Translations under genes and position numbers: made by a program
The notes under the pieces: generated by a model
Told to the model about the DNA's origin: nothing
The model's database searches: none
What the model saw: the letters and a program-made list of their open reading frames with translations, nothing else
Part shown: piece by piece, positions 11,021-23,600 of the stretch
Position numbering within the stretch: position 1 is the first letter of the stretch
Layout of the letters: each line of letters begins with the position of its first letter
NCBI GenBank assembly: GCA_037893245.1
Contig: JBAIAA010000789.1
Location: 62,001-126,000 of the forward strand
Length of the DNA: 64,000 nt
Reading direction: 5' to 3'
Source: Crossaster papposus
Lineage: Eukaryota > Echinodermata > Asteroidea > Velatida > Solasteridae

Positions 11021-14000
11021 GTGAGTACAACATTAGTTCTATACAAAGAACTTTCTTCAAAGATGTTTGTCAGTTCTTTCTATTATGTTTTGTTAATTCT
11101 TTGTACCAGTAGGTTTATTATTATTTTTGACTAAAAGTTGCACTACCTAAAGTGGATGGAGTTAAAGTCAGGCATGGTGAAATGTATGGTGAGTAAAAAA
11201 AGGTGTAAAGTTCTTTGTTCTTACAAAAGTTGTTTACAAATGTTCTTGGTTCTTCCTAGAATTTCTTCTTTAAAATGTTCAACAAACCCAAATGAGCTGA
11301 ATACCCCACCCACTTAGACAAAAGTTGAGTAAACTTGGGTTTGGACAGTCCTGAATCCCCCAATTTTAATATCAATTTGCACACACCTCACAGAGTTAGG
11401 GTGGCCAAGTTCTTACTTCTTGAAAGTTCTTAGGAAAGGTTTTTTCAGTTCTTACTAGATGTTTGTTTAAAACATTCCTAGTTCGTTTTGACTTTGAGAA
11501 AGAACCATTCTAAGAGCAAACATCTGTAAAGCGAATTAGTAATACAAACTATTTTATTATTATTATAAATGGTTTATTGATACAAAAATTGACATGGCAG
11601 CCCAGGGGCTGAATTACATCAAAATGTACACATTATTTTAAAAAAATGTATGTATAAACATTAAAAGGGTCTAAGAATAAAGACCAATAAAAATATAGGG
11701 AAGTTTGTAAGTAAAAATAAAATTAGCATCAAGCAATTTACGCTGTAACTACTACAGTCTATCCAGCAAGTTCCTTGGTTCATGAGATCTTCTACACACA
11801 GATTCTCAGTTCTTACTGAAGCCTAAAGGACCTGGTTTATGCTCGGGACCCTTTTAAATTTTACAATTTAAATAAAAGCCAACAGTATTTGCCAGTTGAA
11901 TGCAAGCTTTTGACACTACCAACATGATACATAATTGGCTTTGCATTGCTTCAAAAACTGCTAGCATTGCCAGTGACAAAATGTGCACTTATAAGTATCC
12001 ATTTTATAAATGGGATAAATAGAACAAGGCTGTGGACATTTGACCGTGACCTTGTCCCTAACCTATTTTTTTCTTTCAGTGGCCAAGGCATTCTTATAAT
12101 AAACTGTACAACCGTAGTTTAATTTAACAAAAAAAAGCATTTACCGGTGACAATAACATTTTCCATTAGCGTGGATTATCTCCCAGAGGTGATTTTCACC
12201 GAATTACTTCTGCCAAATGTTTCCATTTATTCCGCTTCTGGTGGGAGAGATGCATTTACAAGTATGCCAGAAGCGACTTGAATCATTTGGTTTCTATCAC
12301 CATGGTTTAGTACAGACTGCCAGGGGTATAATTGGCACAATGAGTCATGAGAGGAAAGAATATATGTTGGAGAGACAATTATAATTGCTAAAAGTATCAT
12401 CATTCAGGTCCATATTTATGATAATCCACCAGCTGTCTTAAATGAAACCCCTGTTTCATCAAGGCATTCTTTTGGGGCTGGATTTTAAAGTTAAATGGAT
12501 TACTTGGAAAATGTTATTTAGCTTGTTAGATTTTGATATGTACACTTAAGGAACTTTGGTCTAATTAGCACGACTTCCAAACTTTAAAACAGGTAATTTT
12601 ATCTGAAAAAGTGGTGCATCATGCATCATTTTGAAGTTATGTGAATTAATGGCCTCCATTTCATAAAATAAAACCAAAATTGTTACATGAAGCGTTAAAA
12701 AATGTCGTAACAAAATGTCTTTTTACCTTGATTTACAAAAATAGTACGCTTCCATTTTCAAATTTTTCTCCCCAGAAATGTTGGTTTATGACGTCAACAA
12801 TTTAAACCACCTTTGTAGTTGTAGTGGGCGGTCTTAAAGTTTAAGTTTATGTGTTTTTGTTTAAGATAGCCTCTCTATAAAATACCTCATGTATGTTTAG
12901 AGCCTTTAAATATTTGAGAAAAGAAAAACAGAAAACACTAGTAATAGGTATTACACATTAACCATTCTTTTGCTATGCGTGTGGTTTGATAAAAACATAA
13001 ATAATTTGGCCACACACACAAAACCGAACATAATTACATTTTCTCTGAAAGATCAAATTTTCCGGATGTTTTTTTAGGTCATATGCGTCACATCAAATTT
13101 GTACATCACGAGACAAAGTTGTCTGAAAGCTACGTTAGAATTCTCCTGGGAGGAATTGGAGCTGCCCGCAAAACAGGACAAATTATGTCATGCCTGGGAA
13201 GAGCAAGAAAGATGCTAGTGATCAATTGTCTGGCGGCCATTTTGTATCGTTTGGTTTAATACTCACGGAGAAGCCAGGCTAATTTGTCAGGGATATAGTT
13301 TTGTCAAATGGCTTATAATTCATCTACTGTCAAGATTTAGGTGCTTAGCACTGGAACACTCATTTGATTGATTTGGACTGCTAGGATGGTTTTGCGGCAT
13401 TTTTCAGCCAGAGAGGGAGAAATCATTTACCGGGTAATATCTGTTTTCTAACTTCAAGTTTTCGTTTGATTGAACCCTTCAATTGTAATTTGTAGAATTC
13501 CCATGTGAGACTTTTACCCTTTTAATGATTTTGTAGACTTTTAAAAAAGTCTACAAAATCATTGCACTGAGTTTTGACATTTCTATATTGACAATAATTC
13601 TGCTATATTGAAGCGGCTAGATTGCCCGAACTGTACAAATTGATCTTTCACACGAGTCTTGTTTGACCAATTTCCAATATAGGGGAAAAAATAAGTTAGG
13701 TTCTGTGTGCCCAACAAACAGTTGAATGCAAAAGGACATTGTTGGTATTGGCTTGGCTTTGTAAATTATGAAGCGCTGGTGTACAAATGAAAATTAAACA
13801 GCTTTGATAAAACGAGTATAAATGTGACATACCGGTATTGACTTTTAGTGTTTGGTCAGGACATGTGTCTGATGTGTCACAGCCGTATAATAAATACAAT
13901 ACCATTTGTCAGTTGCGCATTGTAATCGTTTGAGCAGCAAAGGAGAATTATCCACACAAATACATTGTAGTCAAGTTAGGTTTTTATTAAACATTTCGTA

Positions 14001-17000
14001 GTTTTGGCGTTGACGTTTTGAATGCCTCTTAAATTTTCAAAAACCAATTAGCTTGATTAAAAAAAAGAAAAAAGAAGAAGATATTTACTTACATTTTTAT
14101 ATATTTTTATATATTTTTATTAGGTCGAATTGCGGTTCGATGTACAGTAAAATATACAGTAAAATAAAAGGGAAAAATAAAAATTATCGCAAAATGTTTA
14201 AAAAGCTTAAGAATGTACTATTAAAATACAAATTACATTTGTAAAAAATGTTATCAAACGTGATACAAAATTCATTAAAACAATATACCACAATGTATCT
14301 CATGTGTTTTTCAATGCTCTCAATGGTCAAGTATGCATATTGAGTGGTGAGGTATGGATAGTACTTTTGCCATACCTTTCTACCCTAATTTTAGGCTCAA
14401 TGAATTTGTCGCTTCTGCCTCAGTTCCATGGTATAAGTATAGTTATTTTTTTAAACCAAGTCTTTAAACCAACAAAAGAGGCCATATATAAATATATTTA
14501 TTGTTTGCCACGTAATAAAGGAGTCTACATAACTGCTAGGTTTTTCAAAAATTGAAAACACTTCATGATAATTAGTGTTAATGGTGACCATGCTAATTAG
14601 TGTTTAGTGACTTTCACATTGAATGCATGCTCATATGTACCTGGGTATAATGCATCGTTACAATTAGTTACACTTTCCTTTCTGTGATGGGTGAAAATTT
14701 CCATTCAGGGGAAGACATTTGCACTGAATATTGTAAATCATGTGTAAAAGCATTCTAAGATAACATTATTTAAATCAAATAAGTTAAGAGGGCCTAATAT
14801 TTCGATCTTAACAAGATCTTCTTCAGAGACAATAATGACTGTGTACAAGAAAAACAAACATATGGCAACATACACCCTGATGCACATCATGGTTGGCGGG
14901 AGAAACACAAAAGAAAATACAGGTACAGGGTCCAGTGGAACAACAAAAGGAGGATTAGGCTGATGGATTAAAGGGAAAGGTCAATGTGGGTAGGATCAAA
15001 GAAAGAACTAACAAAGGAGTGTTAATAGGAGAAATGTGGAGGGGGGGGGGGGGGGGGGGGGCAGGACAATAGACAATAGACAAAGGGAAACCGGAGGAGT
15101 GAGAACAAACAAGATTTACATTATTTACTTTGATGGTTGTCTGAGTAAGCCGGGTTCATAGTGGATATCGTTTGTGTTCGGTAGGGTTATCAATATCCTT
15201 TCTAGACAGAATATGAACAAAGAGATTGTGTTTTTACCCAGAAAATTATAGAAATGTCATCACTTGACAAATATACATTGTACATGTAGATACACATCAT
15301 TTTAAATTGGTTTGATTTTAATATTTAGGAATTTTGGAATTTTGGGGGGGATTGTTGAAATTGATGCGGCCTGATCAATAACGGTCTTGCCGTCACTGGA
15401 TATTTTGTCACGTAATGCTGATCATTCCCATGTTAATTAAAATACGTTGTATGCAGAAAACGACCTCTCACAACGATGAGACCTGTCCAATTATCCAAAA
15501 AACAGATGATGGTTATCTTTTACTAGGGGGGGGGGGGGGGGTGCTTAATAATAATAATGACTTTCATCCTTTTCTCATTGATTTATGGACCACAATGTAA
15601 ATTGTTTTCCTATTTTAACTTTGTTTTTAATTTTTGTTACAAAAATGAAATATAAATATACATTGTAATGAATTTTTGCTTTGTAATGTGCAGAAATTTA
15701 TAATTTGCAATAACAGGCTAATGCTTTGAATACAATCAAAAAACTAAATTATAATTTGTTATTTGTCTGTGTGTGTGAAATAATTTACTTGATTCACCCG
15801 GAGTGCTACTTATTTTTCTAGCTTTTTGAAAGCAACACATTCTGGGTTCAACTTTAGGCAACATCCAGTCATCTTAAAGAAAATAGGCTTGATAATGCAA
15901 ATATTTTTTTTCCCAGGAATTGTGAATTATATTTGCTGGCATGGTATCTCATCGATTTTGCCTACTGGAAAAATCAGCATTTTAATCCTGAAAGGATTTG
16001 AGAAACCAACATAAAGATGACAGAGTGGAACAAAATGTTATCTGTGTGGATTAATTTTATTATTTCCCCTTTTTTTTTAATATCATCAGAACATCCGAGT
16101 GGTGAACGGTAATGTGAAGAAACATCTCGGGCTTCACGGTCCCTCGCCGCGACTCGCAACCTTGGAAGCCGAAAGATCACAAAGGTAACCATAGCAACGG
16201 CTCACTAATCCATTGAGTAAATACTCTGGGAATTGTTTTTTAGGATTGTTCTGTACCATCAAACACGGAATCAGGGTTTATGAAAACAAAATAGCGGGAT
16301 TCTCACAAGCGACAATGGAAAATAATTATTTAGCGAATAACAGTGTGAGGATCCACCCCACCCCACCCCACCCCACCCCACCCCACCCCACCCCACCCCA
16401 CCCCACCCCACCCCACCCCACCCCACCCCACCCCACCCCACCCCACCCCACCCCACCCCACCCCACCCCACCCCACCCCACCCCAAGATAATTGTTTCCT
16501 AATATTTAAATATAAACAATGAGTACATTCAGTTTATTTTTTGTTTAATTTCTCCCTCTATCTGATTCCAATGTGTAGCTAAAACAATGGTCGCTATAAC
16601 AAACAAAATACCTGAACATGAATATAAACAAAACAGTGCTTTGTGCATGTGGACATTTACGCCAATAATATTCCTCTGATAATATTATGACAACCTCGAC
16701 CTTGGCATTTTACAATTGAGCAATACGCATCCCCTAACGCTAAACAAATTAAGACGAACCCTAGACAAAAACCAATTCTCCTGACTCCAATAAAACTCTT
16801 CGGTCGTCTCTTTGTTAGTAGTATGTGTTGATATGTATCAACTCGGCTACAGCAGTGATTCAATTTGTGGTCTTTGCGTTCCGTGTCGACGCACGAAACC
16901 CGTTCATTTCCACGAAGGCAAGTGGAATAAACCTGGTCCACCAAATCTCATTTATAATTTTGATTTTGTTTTTGTCTTTAGGTTTGCTTGTTTAGTAAGA

Positions 17001-17638
17001 ACGGGGAAATATTTTTTCACCTCCAACTGTTATTAATCACGAAATGTAATTTGAAATATTTGTTTAACTCGTGCAAAAATTTCACGTCAAAGTAAATATA
17101 ACTGAAAATGTGAATATCTATCAGAACTGCATTTAACTTATCATAAACGGGGGATAAAATTATGGATTTTATGAATTAATGTGTTTTTTTGAAAGAAAAA
17201 TAGGTTTATGTACAATAATGCCAATAGACAGTTTGATAATATTTGTACCAAAAATGGGCAAGATGATTTGTGAATTTGTACGTCCGTAATAAAGTGTCTC
17301 ACAAGAAAACACTAAAAGTTTTACCAATTTTATAAATGATAAACGTTTTTTCTTGCAGTCAAATGAACCTGAAAGCAACAACCGACGAAAGATCCAACAA
17401 CATGCAGTAAGTTCAACTTTATTCCATAGATATTTTACACCCCCACCCCCCTCCCCCAACAGTGAAATAAAAAATGTTACAGTGAATTTTTTGTTTGGGG
17501 GGGGGGGGGAGGTGCTGTCAAATGCATGCACATTCCTTGCAGAAGATCAAATTGTAGTGCATATATCAATATCAAGAAATATCCAAAGAACGGATGTCCA
17601 TTTCAGGATTTGTTTAAACCAAAATTGAGGTGTGGGTC

Positions 17639-17671
<33 letters not shown>

Positions 17672-20600
17672 GGACATATAATGCATTATGCATTATGAGG
17701 CCTATCTCCCACCTCAATACCTAACCAGGTGTAAGATCAGTACGTGTCACATACACGTGTGAGGGCAAACATTGTAATTTTGTTCAGCCCGGCCCGGTGA
17801 ATACCTTTCCTATAAACTGGACATGGAATGGGCAACCAAATGAAATCAAACATGTTTCATTGTTTTCATTTCATTTGATTTTACCGGTTTTGGATCACTG
17901 GAAAGGTATGCAAGGGTGGCGCGCTCCAATTTCACACGATTTTACAAAAAAACGAAAAGAAATTCTCTTTAATTAAAGTTGAATAAGATTAATACTGCTG
18001 CAAACTGCTTACTGGCTGGAATGACCTGAAATATACAAATCAAATAAGTTTTAAGAGAGCTAGCCTAATATTTCGATCTTAACAAGATCTTCTTGTTTGT
18101 TTCTTGTACACAGCCATTTACTCTCTGAAGATCTTGTTATAAGATCGAAATATTAGGCCCTCTTAACTTATTTGATTTTAATTAAAGTTGACAGTTTTGT
18201 CATCATGTGACTTCGTTGTCATGTGACTTCACCATCATGTGACCCACTATCATGTGACCCATTATAAAATGTAATCGGTCTCGGCAAAACAAACCCGACT
18301 TGTGAGCATTAGGATCAGCAAGGTGTGTACTGTATGGTGGATGTATTTTAGAATGATACATTTGTGCTTGAAAAATAGGAAAGTGTGCTTCAAGTTGTCA
18401 ACTCAAGAGCTGTACATTTACAATGTCTGGTCTCAGTAATAACATATTTGTGACCCAGCACGAGTAAATGAGACACTTTGAGGCAAAAATGAAAATTGAG
18501 ATTTTGATTTCATCATTTAAAGCTTGTTTAGCTTTAAATGATGAAATCAAAATCTCAAATTTTATTTTTGACTCAAAGTGTCTCATTTACTCGTGCTGGG
18601 TCACATTTTTCTCTGTTGAAAGTGCTACGTATGTAATAAATGGCCATTTTTAAAAAGATTCAAGTACCAGTAAATATGTCAGCACTGGCTTTCTCACGTT
18701 TATAAATGGGCTGTCATGTATTATATTCTTGCATTGTAACCTTTTTAGCAAACAAACAAAAAGGAAAAACTATATGTTTGTTTCTTGTACACAGCCATTT
18801 TGTCTCATAAAGAAGATCTTGTTAAGATCGAAATATTAGGTCCTCTTAACTTATTTGATTTTAAAAAGGAAAAAAGTTAGTCACAAATTGTTATCTAGCT
18901 CATGCCTTTAAACATGGACTATAAGTAAAAAAAAACAATCGCACCTAATTGTTAGACATATGTAGTATTTTGGATTTTCCTGGAGCTATAGCTTGTTGTC
19001 ATATATGCACTGGCGTGTTTGAAAGTCAGTTCATCACAAAAACGTAATCCAAACTTATAGGTCAAAAGTCGACACTTAAGGACATGTACCGGTACTCATT
19101 TGTGTAATCTCATTTGCTGATTCTAAACCCTGTGTTTATTTGCGCTTGAGTTGAAATAATTGTCTTTTATGCCTGGGTTTTATGCATGCATGTGTCAAAT
19201 GAACCTGCTTAACTTGCAGTGGGTAATTATGTATCCCTCCCTCGAGCGTATGCTTGGAACGTGAGTGTGAATACATTATTGCTAAAAAAACAAAAAATAC
19301 ACTTAAATATAGTTATATGATAAAACTACGTAGGTGGAGATCAATATGTCTGGAAAATGATTTGATGGAAACTTCCTTGCATTCTTGTGTTATATAGCAA
19401 TGTTGCTATGTTGGGGGATTACATTAATGGACTTAATTGGCATCATGACAAGAGAAATGCACTAGAACCAAACAGTGTTTAGTGACTCAAATACAGGTCT
19501 GTGAAGTTTACTGTTGGTTGCACGAATTGGTTTATAAAAATCCTGTGGATGCTATACAAAAAAACATAACGGCTCTCGTGGAAATGTCGGAGATGCTTAA
19601 AAACAACCTTCTTTTTCTTGGTTTATTTTGCTGATTACAAAATCTTGGATTGTTCATTTTTTTACCGGGCAGAGCCTTAAAAGATTTGGAGGCCGCCCCG
19701 GACGATGGTAGGATGGAGAGATCAGATGATGATAGGTGTCGACTAGCAAGAGCAAGGTAATTTGCCTATGGCTGGAAATTACACACAATTCTATGGGAAT
19801 CAGCTGTAGTCGCATCCCTTGTGTGCTATTTCCAGGGTTGTAGTCGAGTCCCTGCAAGTCCTTTCACAAGTCCTTTCGTGAAGCCAGTCACAAGTCCCTT
19901 CATAAAGGCAGTCACAAGTAACTAGATGAACAATGACAAAGGAATGCCTTTGTCAAAGCTGATTTGAATAGCTTGTGATGTGAATTAGAACTGATGGACT
20001 TGTGATGGACTTGCAGGGACTTGCAGTGACTTGCAAGGACTTGCAGGGACTTGTGATGGACTCGAGTAGATCCCTGGCTATTTCTAGCTGTATGGACATA
20101 TAATTTTGACACAAGGATAGGACTATTTTTATTGTGACAAAACTAGATCCATTGACACATAGCCTACATGTACTAGCTCAGCAACTTCTAATCCTTTCAA
20201 ATATCTCCCATAATTTTAAGAAGAAAACTATTTGTATCATATCTACACAATTTTCTTGTTGATATTTTGACTTTTTTTGTCATCATCATTGATTTCTGTT
20301 TATCAGTGTTGCACAGACATACATGCAAGCCCCCCCCCACCCCCTCCCCAGTCCCTTCTCCAATCACAATTCACAATTTAACAAAGCTTCCAATCAAAAT
20401 TCACAAACACAGATATCAATACATAATTGTTGTTTTTCTTAATTGAATGCACAAGAGTTGAACAACCTTGACTGACACTAATTTCATTTGTTTTCTTTGG
20501 GTGCGTTCGAGTAGCTCAACCAGATCTACCGGTACTCGGGTATAAACCCAGACGGGTTAGCCATGAGAGCTGTGTTAAACAAACGCTCAAACGTAGGCCA

Positions 20601-23600
20601 TCACAATCTTAACATGTTTGTGGCCGCTGCCGTAGCCATTAGTACAACATAAGTCACAATTAATGATAGTTCATCAGTTATCAATTATGTTTAGACTTCA
20701 AATAAAGTTTATTCGTGAGCGTACTAGAACTTGAAGTTATCCTCAGCCCATATTTGTCTGTTGCTTACAATGAACAACCCATGCGTGCTCTCTGAGCAGG
20801 GTCTATGGTGGCTGACACGGGTGAGCCCTGAGTATGATGTAAAAGCTAAACGATTGACCAGGGGCTAACCCATGTTGACTAGGGTGAGCCCTGAGTATGA
20901 TGTCAAAGCTAAACGATTGACCAGGGGCTAACCCATGTTGACTAGGGTGAGCCCTGAGTATGATGTCAAAGCTAAACGATTGACCAGGGGCTAACCCATG
21001 TTGACTAGGGTGAGCCCTGAGTATGATGTCAAAGCTAAACGATTGACCAGGGGCTAACCCATGTTGACTAGGGTGAGCCCTGAGTATGATGTCAAAGCTA
21101 AACGATTGACCAGGGGCTAACCCATGTTGACTAGGGTGAGCCCTGAGTATGATGTCAAAGCTAAACGATTGACCAGGGGCTAACCCATGTTGACTAGGGT
21201 GAGCCCTGAGTATGATGTCAAAGCTAAACGATTGACCAGGGGCTAACCCATGTTGACTAGGGTGAGCCCTGAGTATGATGTCGGAGCTAAACGATTGACC
21301 AGGGGCTAACCCATGTTGACTAGGGTGAGCCCTGAGTATGATGTCAAAGCTAAACGATTGACCAGGGGCTAACCCATGTTGACTAGGGTGAGCCCTGAGT
21401 ATGATGTCAAAGCTAAACGATTGACCAGGGGCTAACCCATTTTGACTAGGGTGAGCCCTGAGTATGATGTCAAAGCTAAACGATTGACCGTCACCAGGTT
21501 TAACCTGTGTTGACTCGGGTGAGCTAAACGAACGCACCCTTTGTACATGTATGCCTAGCTCAAAGTAAGTATGGGAAAATGTAATTATGGCAATATTATT
21601 TGATTATTGCGCTAGCTGAATGGCCAAATAATGCTCTCATGGTCGCTTGGATGAACTGTTAACCTTTGGTGCTGCAACCTTTTGACAAGACAGTTCTTTT
21701 ATAATGGTGAACCCTTCTTTGATTTAACCGGAAGTTCTCATCCAGCTGACAATCATGACAACAAGGAGTGATGAGAGAGAGGTGCCGCATGAAATGCCTT
21801 CCAATTGACTATAGGAGGTTTTGCAGGATTCAGTCACCACATGGGTTTTTACAACAACACAATGTGGAAAATAATGGATGAGAACTCTTTTATAAGTCAA
21901 ATGGGCAGGCAAAATAAACTATTATCAAATGCAGTTACAATCAGAGACCATGGAGAAAATTGGGGGTTTTGTAATTTTTTTTAAAAGCCATATCACAAAA
22001 AATAGAAGGGTTAATTTTTGTTTAGTTTCATGGTTTTGTATCATTCAGTTTTTAAAATCGAAACCAAACAGTGGCATTTAAACCGATTATTAATAAATTT
22101 GGTTTAAAATGTTATCACCGATTGTGTCTTTGAACTAAAACACTTCTTCTGTTGCTTTTTTTCTTTATATATAACAATGATGCTTTTCACCCCTCCACAT
22201 CCGATTAACAGCAGTAGCAGAAACCGGTAAATTATCTTTTTCTTTTTATTCCATTGCAATATATGTATGTATTTGGACCCTGTCATACATGTACACAAAA
22301 GGCCTACAATGGTTCATTTGTTAAAATTAAATTCTAACGTAAAGAGCTTATACCAGAATGGGAATCAGAAATATTGTTGTTGTTGTTGTTGTTTTTGTTG
22401 TCAAAATGTAACATTTATTTGTTCGTTTACGTAGAGAGGTGGCTGTATTTGGTTCAGTTTGTACACTCCTAAAATTTGCCGATCACAATTAAAATAAAAT
22501 TGAAGATTGGTTATTAAATTGAACTTTAATTTATAATGCAATGAATAGTCAAGCAAGTTGCATTTGAAAATATTAAGAATATTGTTGCAACCAAGTTTTA
22601 CTCGGACTCAAATAAGAAACACGCACCAAGATGGTACCAGAGTGTACAGTTCCTGCTGATAACACCAGCGTCCTTACGAGAGGCAACACTTCTCATTGGC
22701 TAGAAGTCTTTCCATACCTAATTTGCATGCGCTTGATCTTTTATTTTGCATAATTAAGCCATATTTGGTAATGCACACTGCGTGATCTCGCTTCGATACG
22801 ATGTAAACACGTCATCCAAGCTGAGTTGGCTGATAAACACACACTACAAAGAATAAGCGTCTCAACTCCCAAGAGACGCCACCACACTCCGGGACCACTG
22901 AATATAATACATCTGTTATAACACAAAGGTGTTATTGTTAAAAGTTAAAATCCGTCACATCTTGTCTTGAGCAACTTGCTGCAATTTTTTTTTACGGCTT
23001 TTGCACCATCTTAAATTATGCCGAGGTCCGTCCGTAATTGACAGAATAAAAAAACACCAGCATTCAATTCCCATTAAGTTTAAATTTTTTTAGATTGCCA
23101 TCGAACACCAAGATGAGTGAGGTAGTTATTTTAATAGGTTCCTTGTTAGTAAGACACGGTACCATTGTTTTCGTAAGATGAGAAGAGAGAAACAAAAACA
23201 CTCTGAATCTCTTCGTTTGCAGAGTCTGTTTATTTATCCTTAGTCTGAGCTGTCTAAAATCTTCTAATCCCGTCCCCGCCCACGGAAACTTTGTTTCTCG
23301 TTCCTCTTTCTTCATCTTTCTTCATCAGTTTTTACTGTTGCAGAAAACATTTCTAGAAACTGAACTGTATTTTGATGCAGACAGAAAACCTAGTGTTTGA
23401 GTAAATTGGACCTAATTTTCTGCAAAAATATCAATCTCTGAGATTTAATATTTTGTTTAAATTTGCAGCCTCGCTTCGTGTGCATGACTAGCCATCTTAA
23501 ATGCCGTACTTGAAAGTGTCCACTGAGTGGGGATAGGTTTCTTCATGCGTGTCCATCCTTTGATTAAGATATATTTAAGCAAACCTCTGGAGAGCCCCAT

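Larger units (their letters stand above)
11021..16089 (+). other. NCX intron 1
   Basis: 5.1 kb, no other gene seen. Contains a SINE-like piece at 11560-11650 (TGGCAGCCCAGGGGCTGAAT), the hairpin at 13524, element copy B at 14772 and two poly-G tracts. Confidence 0.6.

Noticed and set aside
16213-16491. Pro-Thr/His-rich and Gly-Trp-rich frames
   Set aside because: Both are readings of the CCCCA array.
18398-18653. Similar short proteins on opposite strands
   Set aside because: They mirror each other because the DNA is a palindrome.
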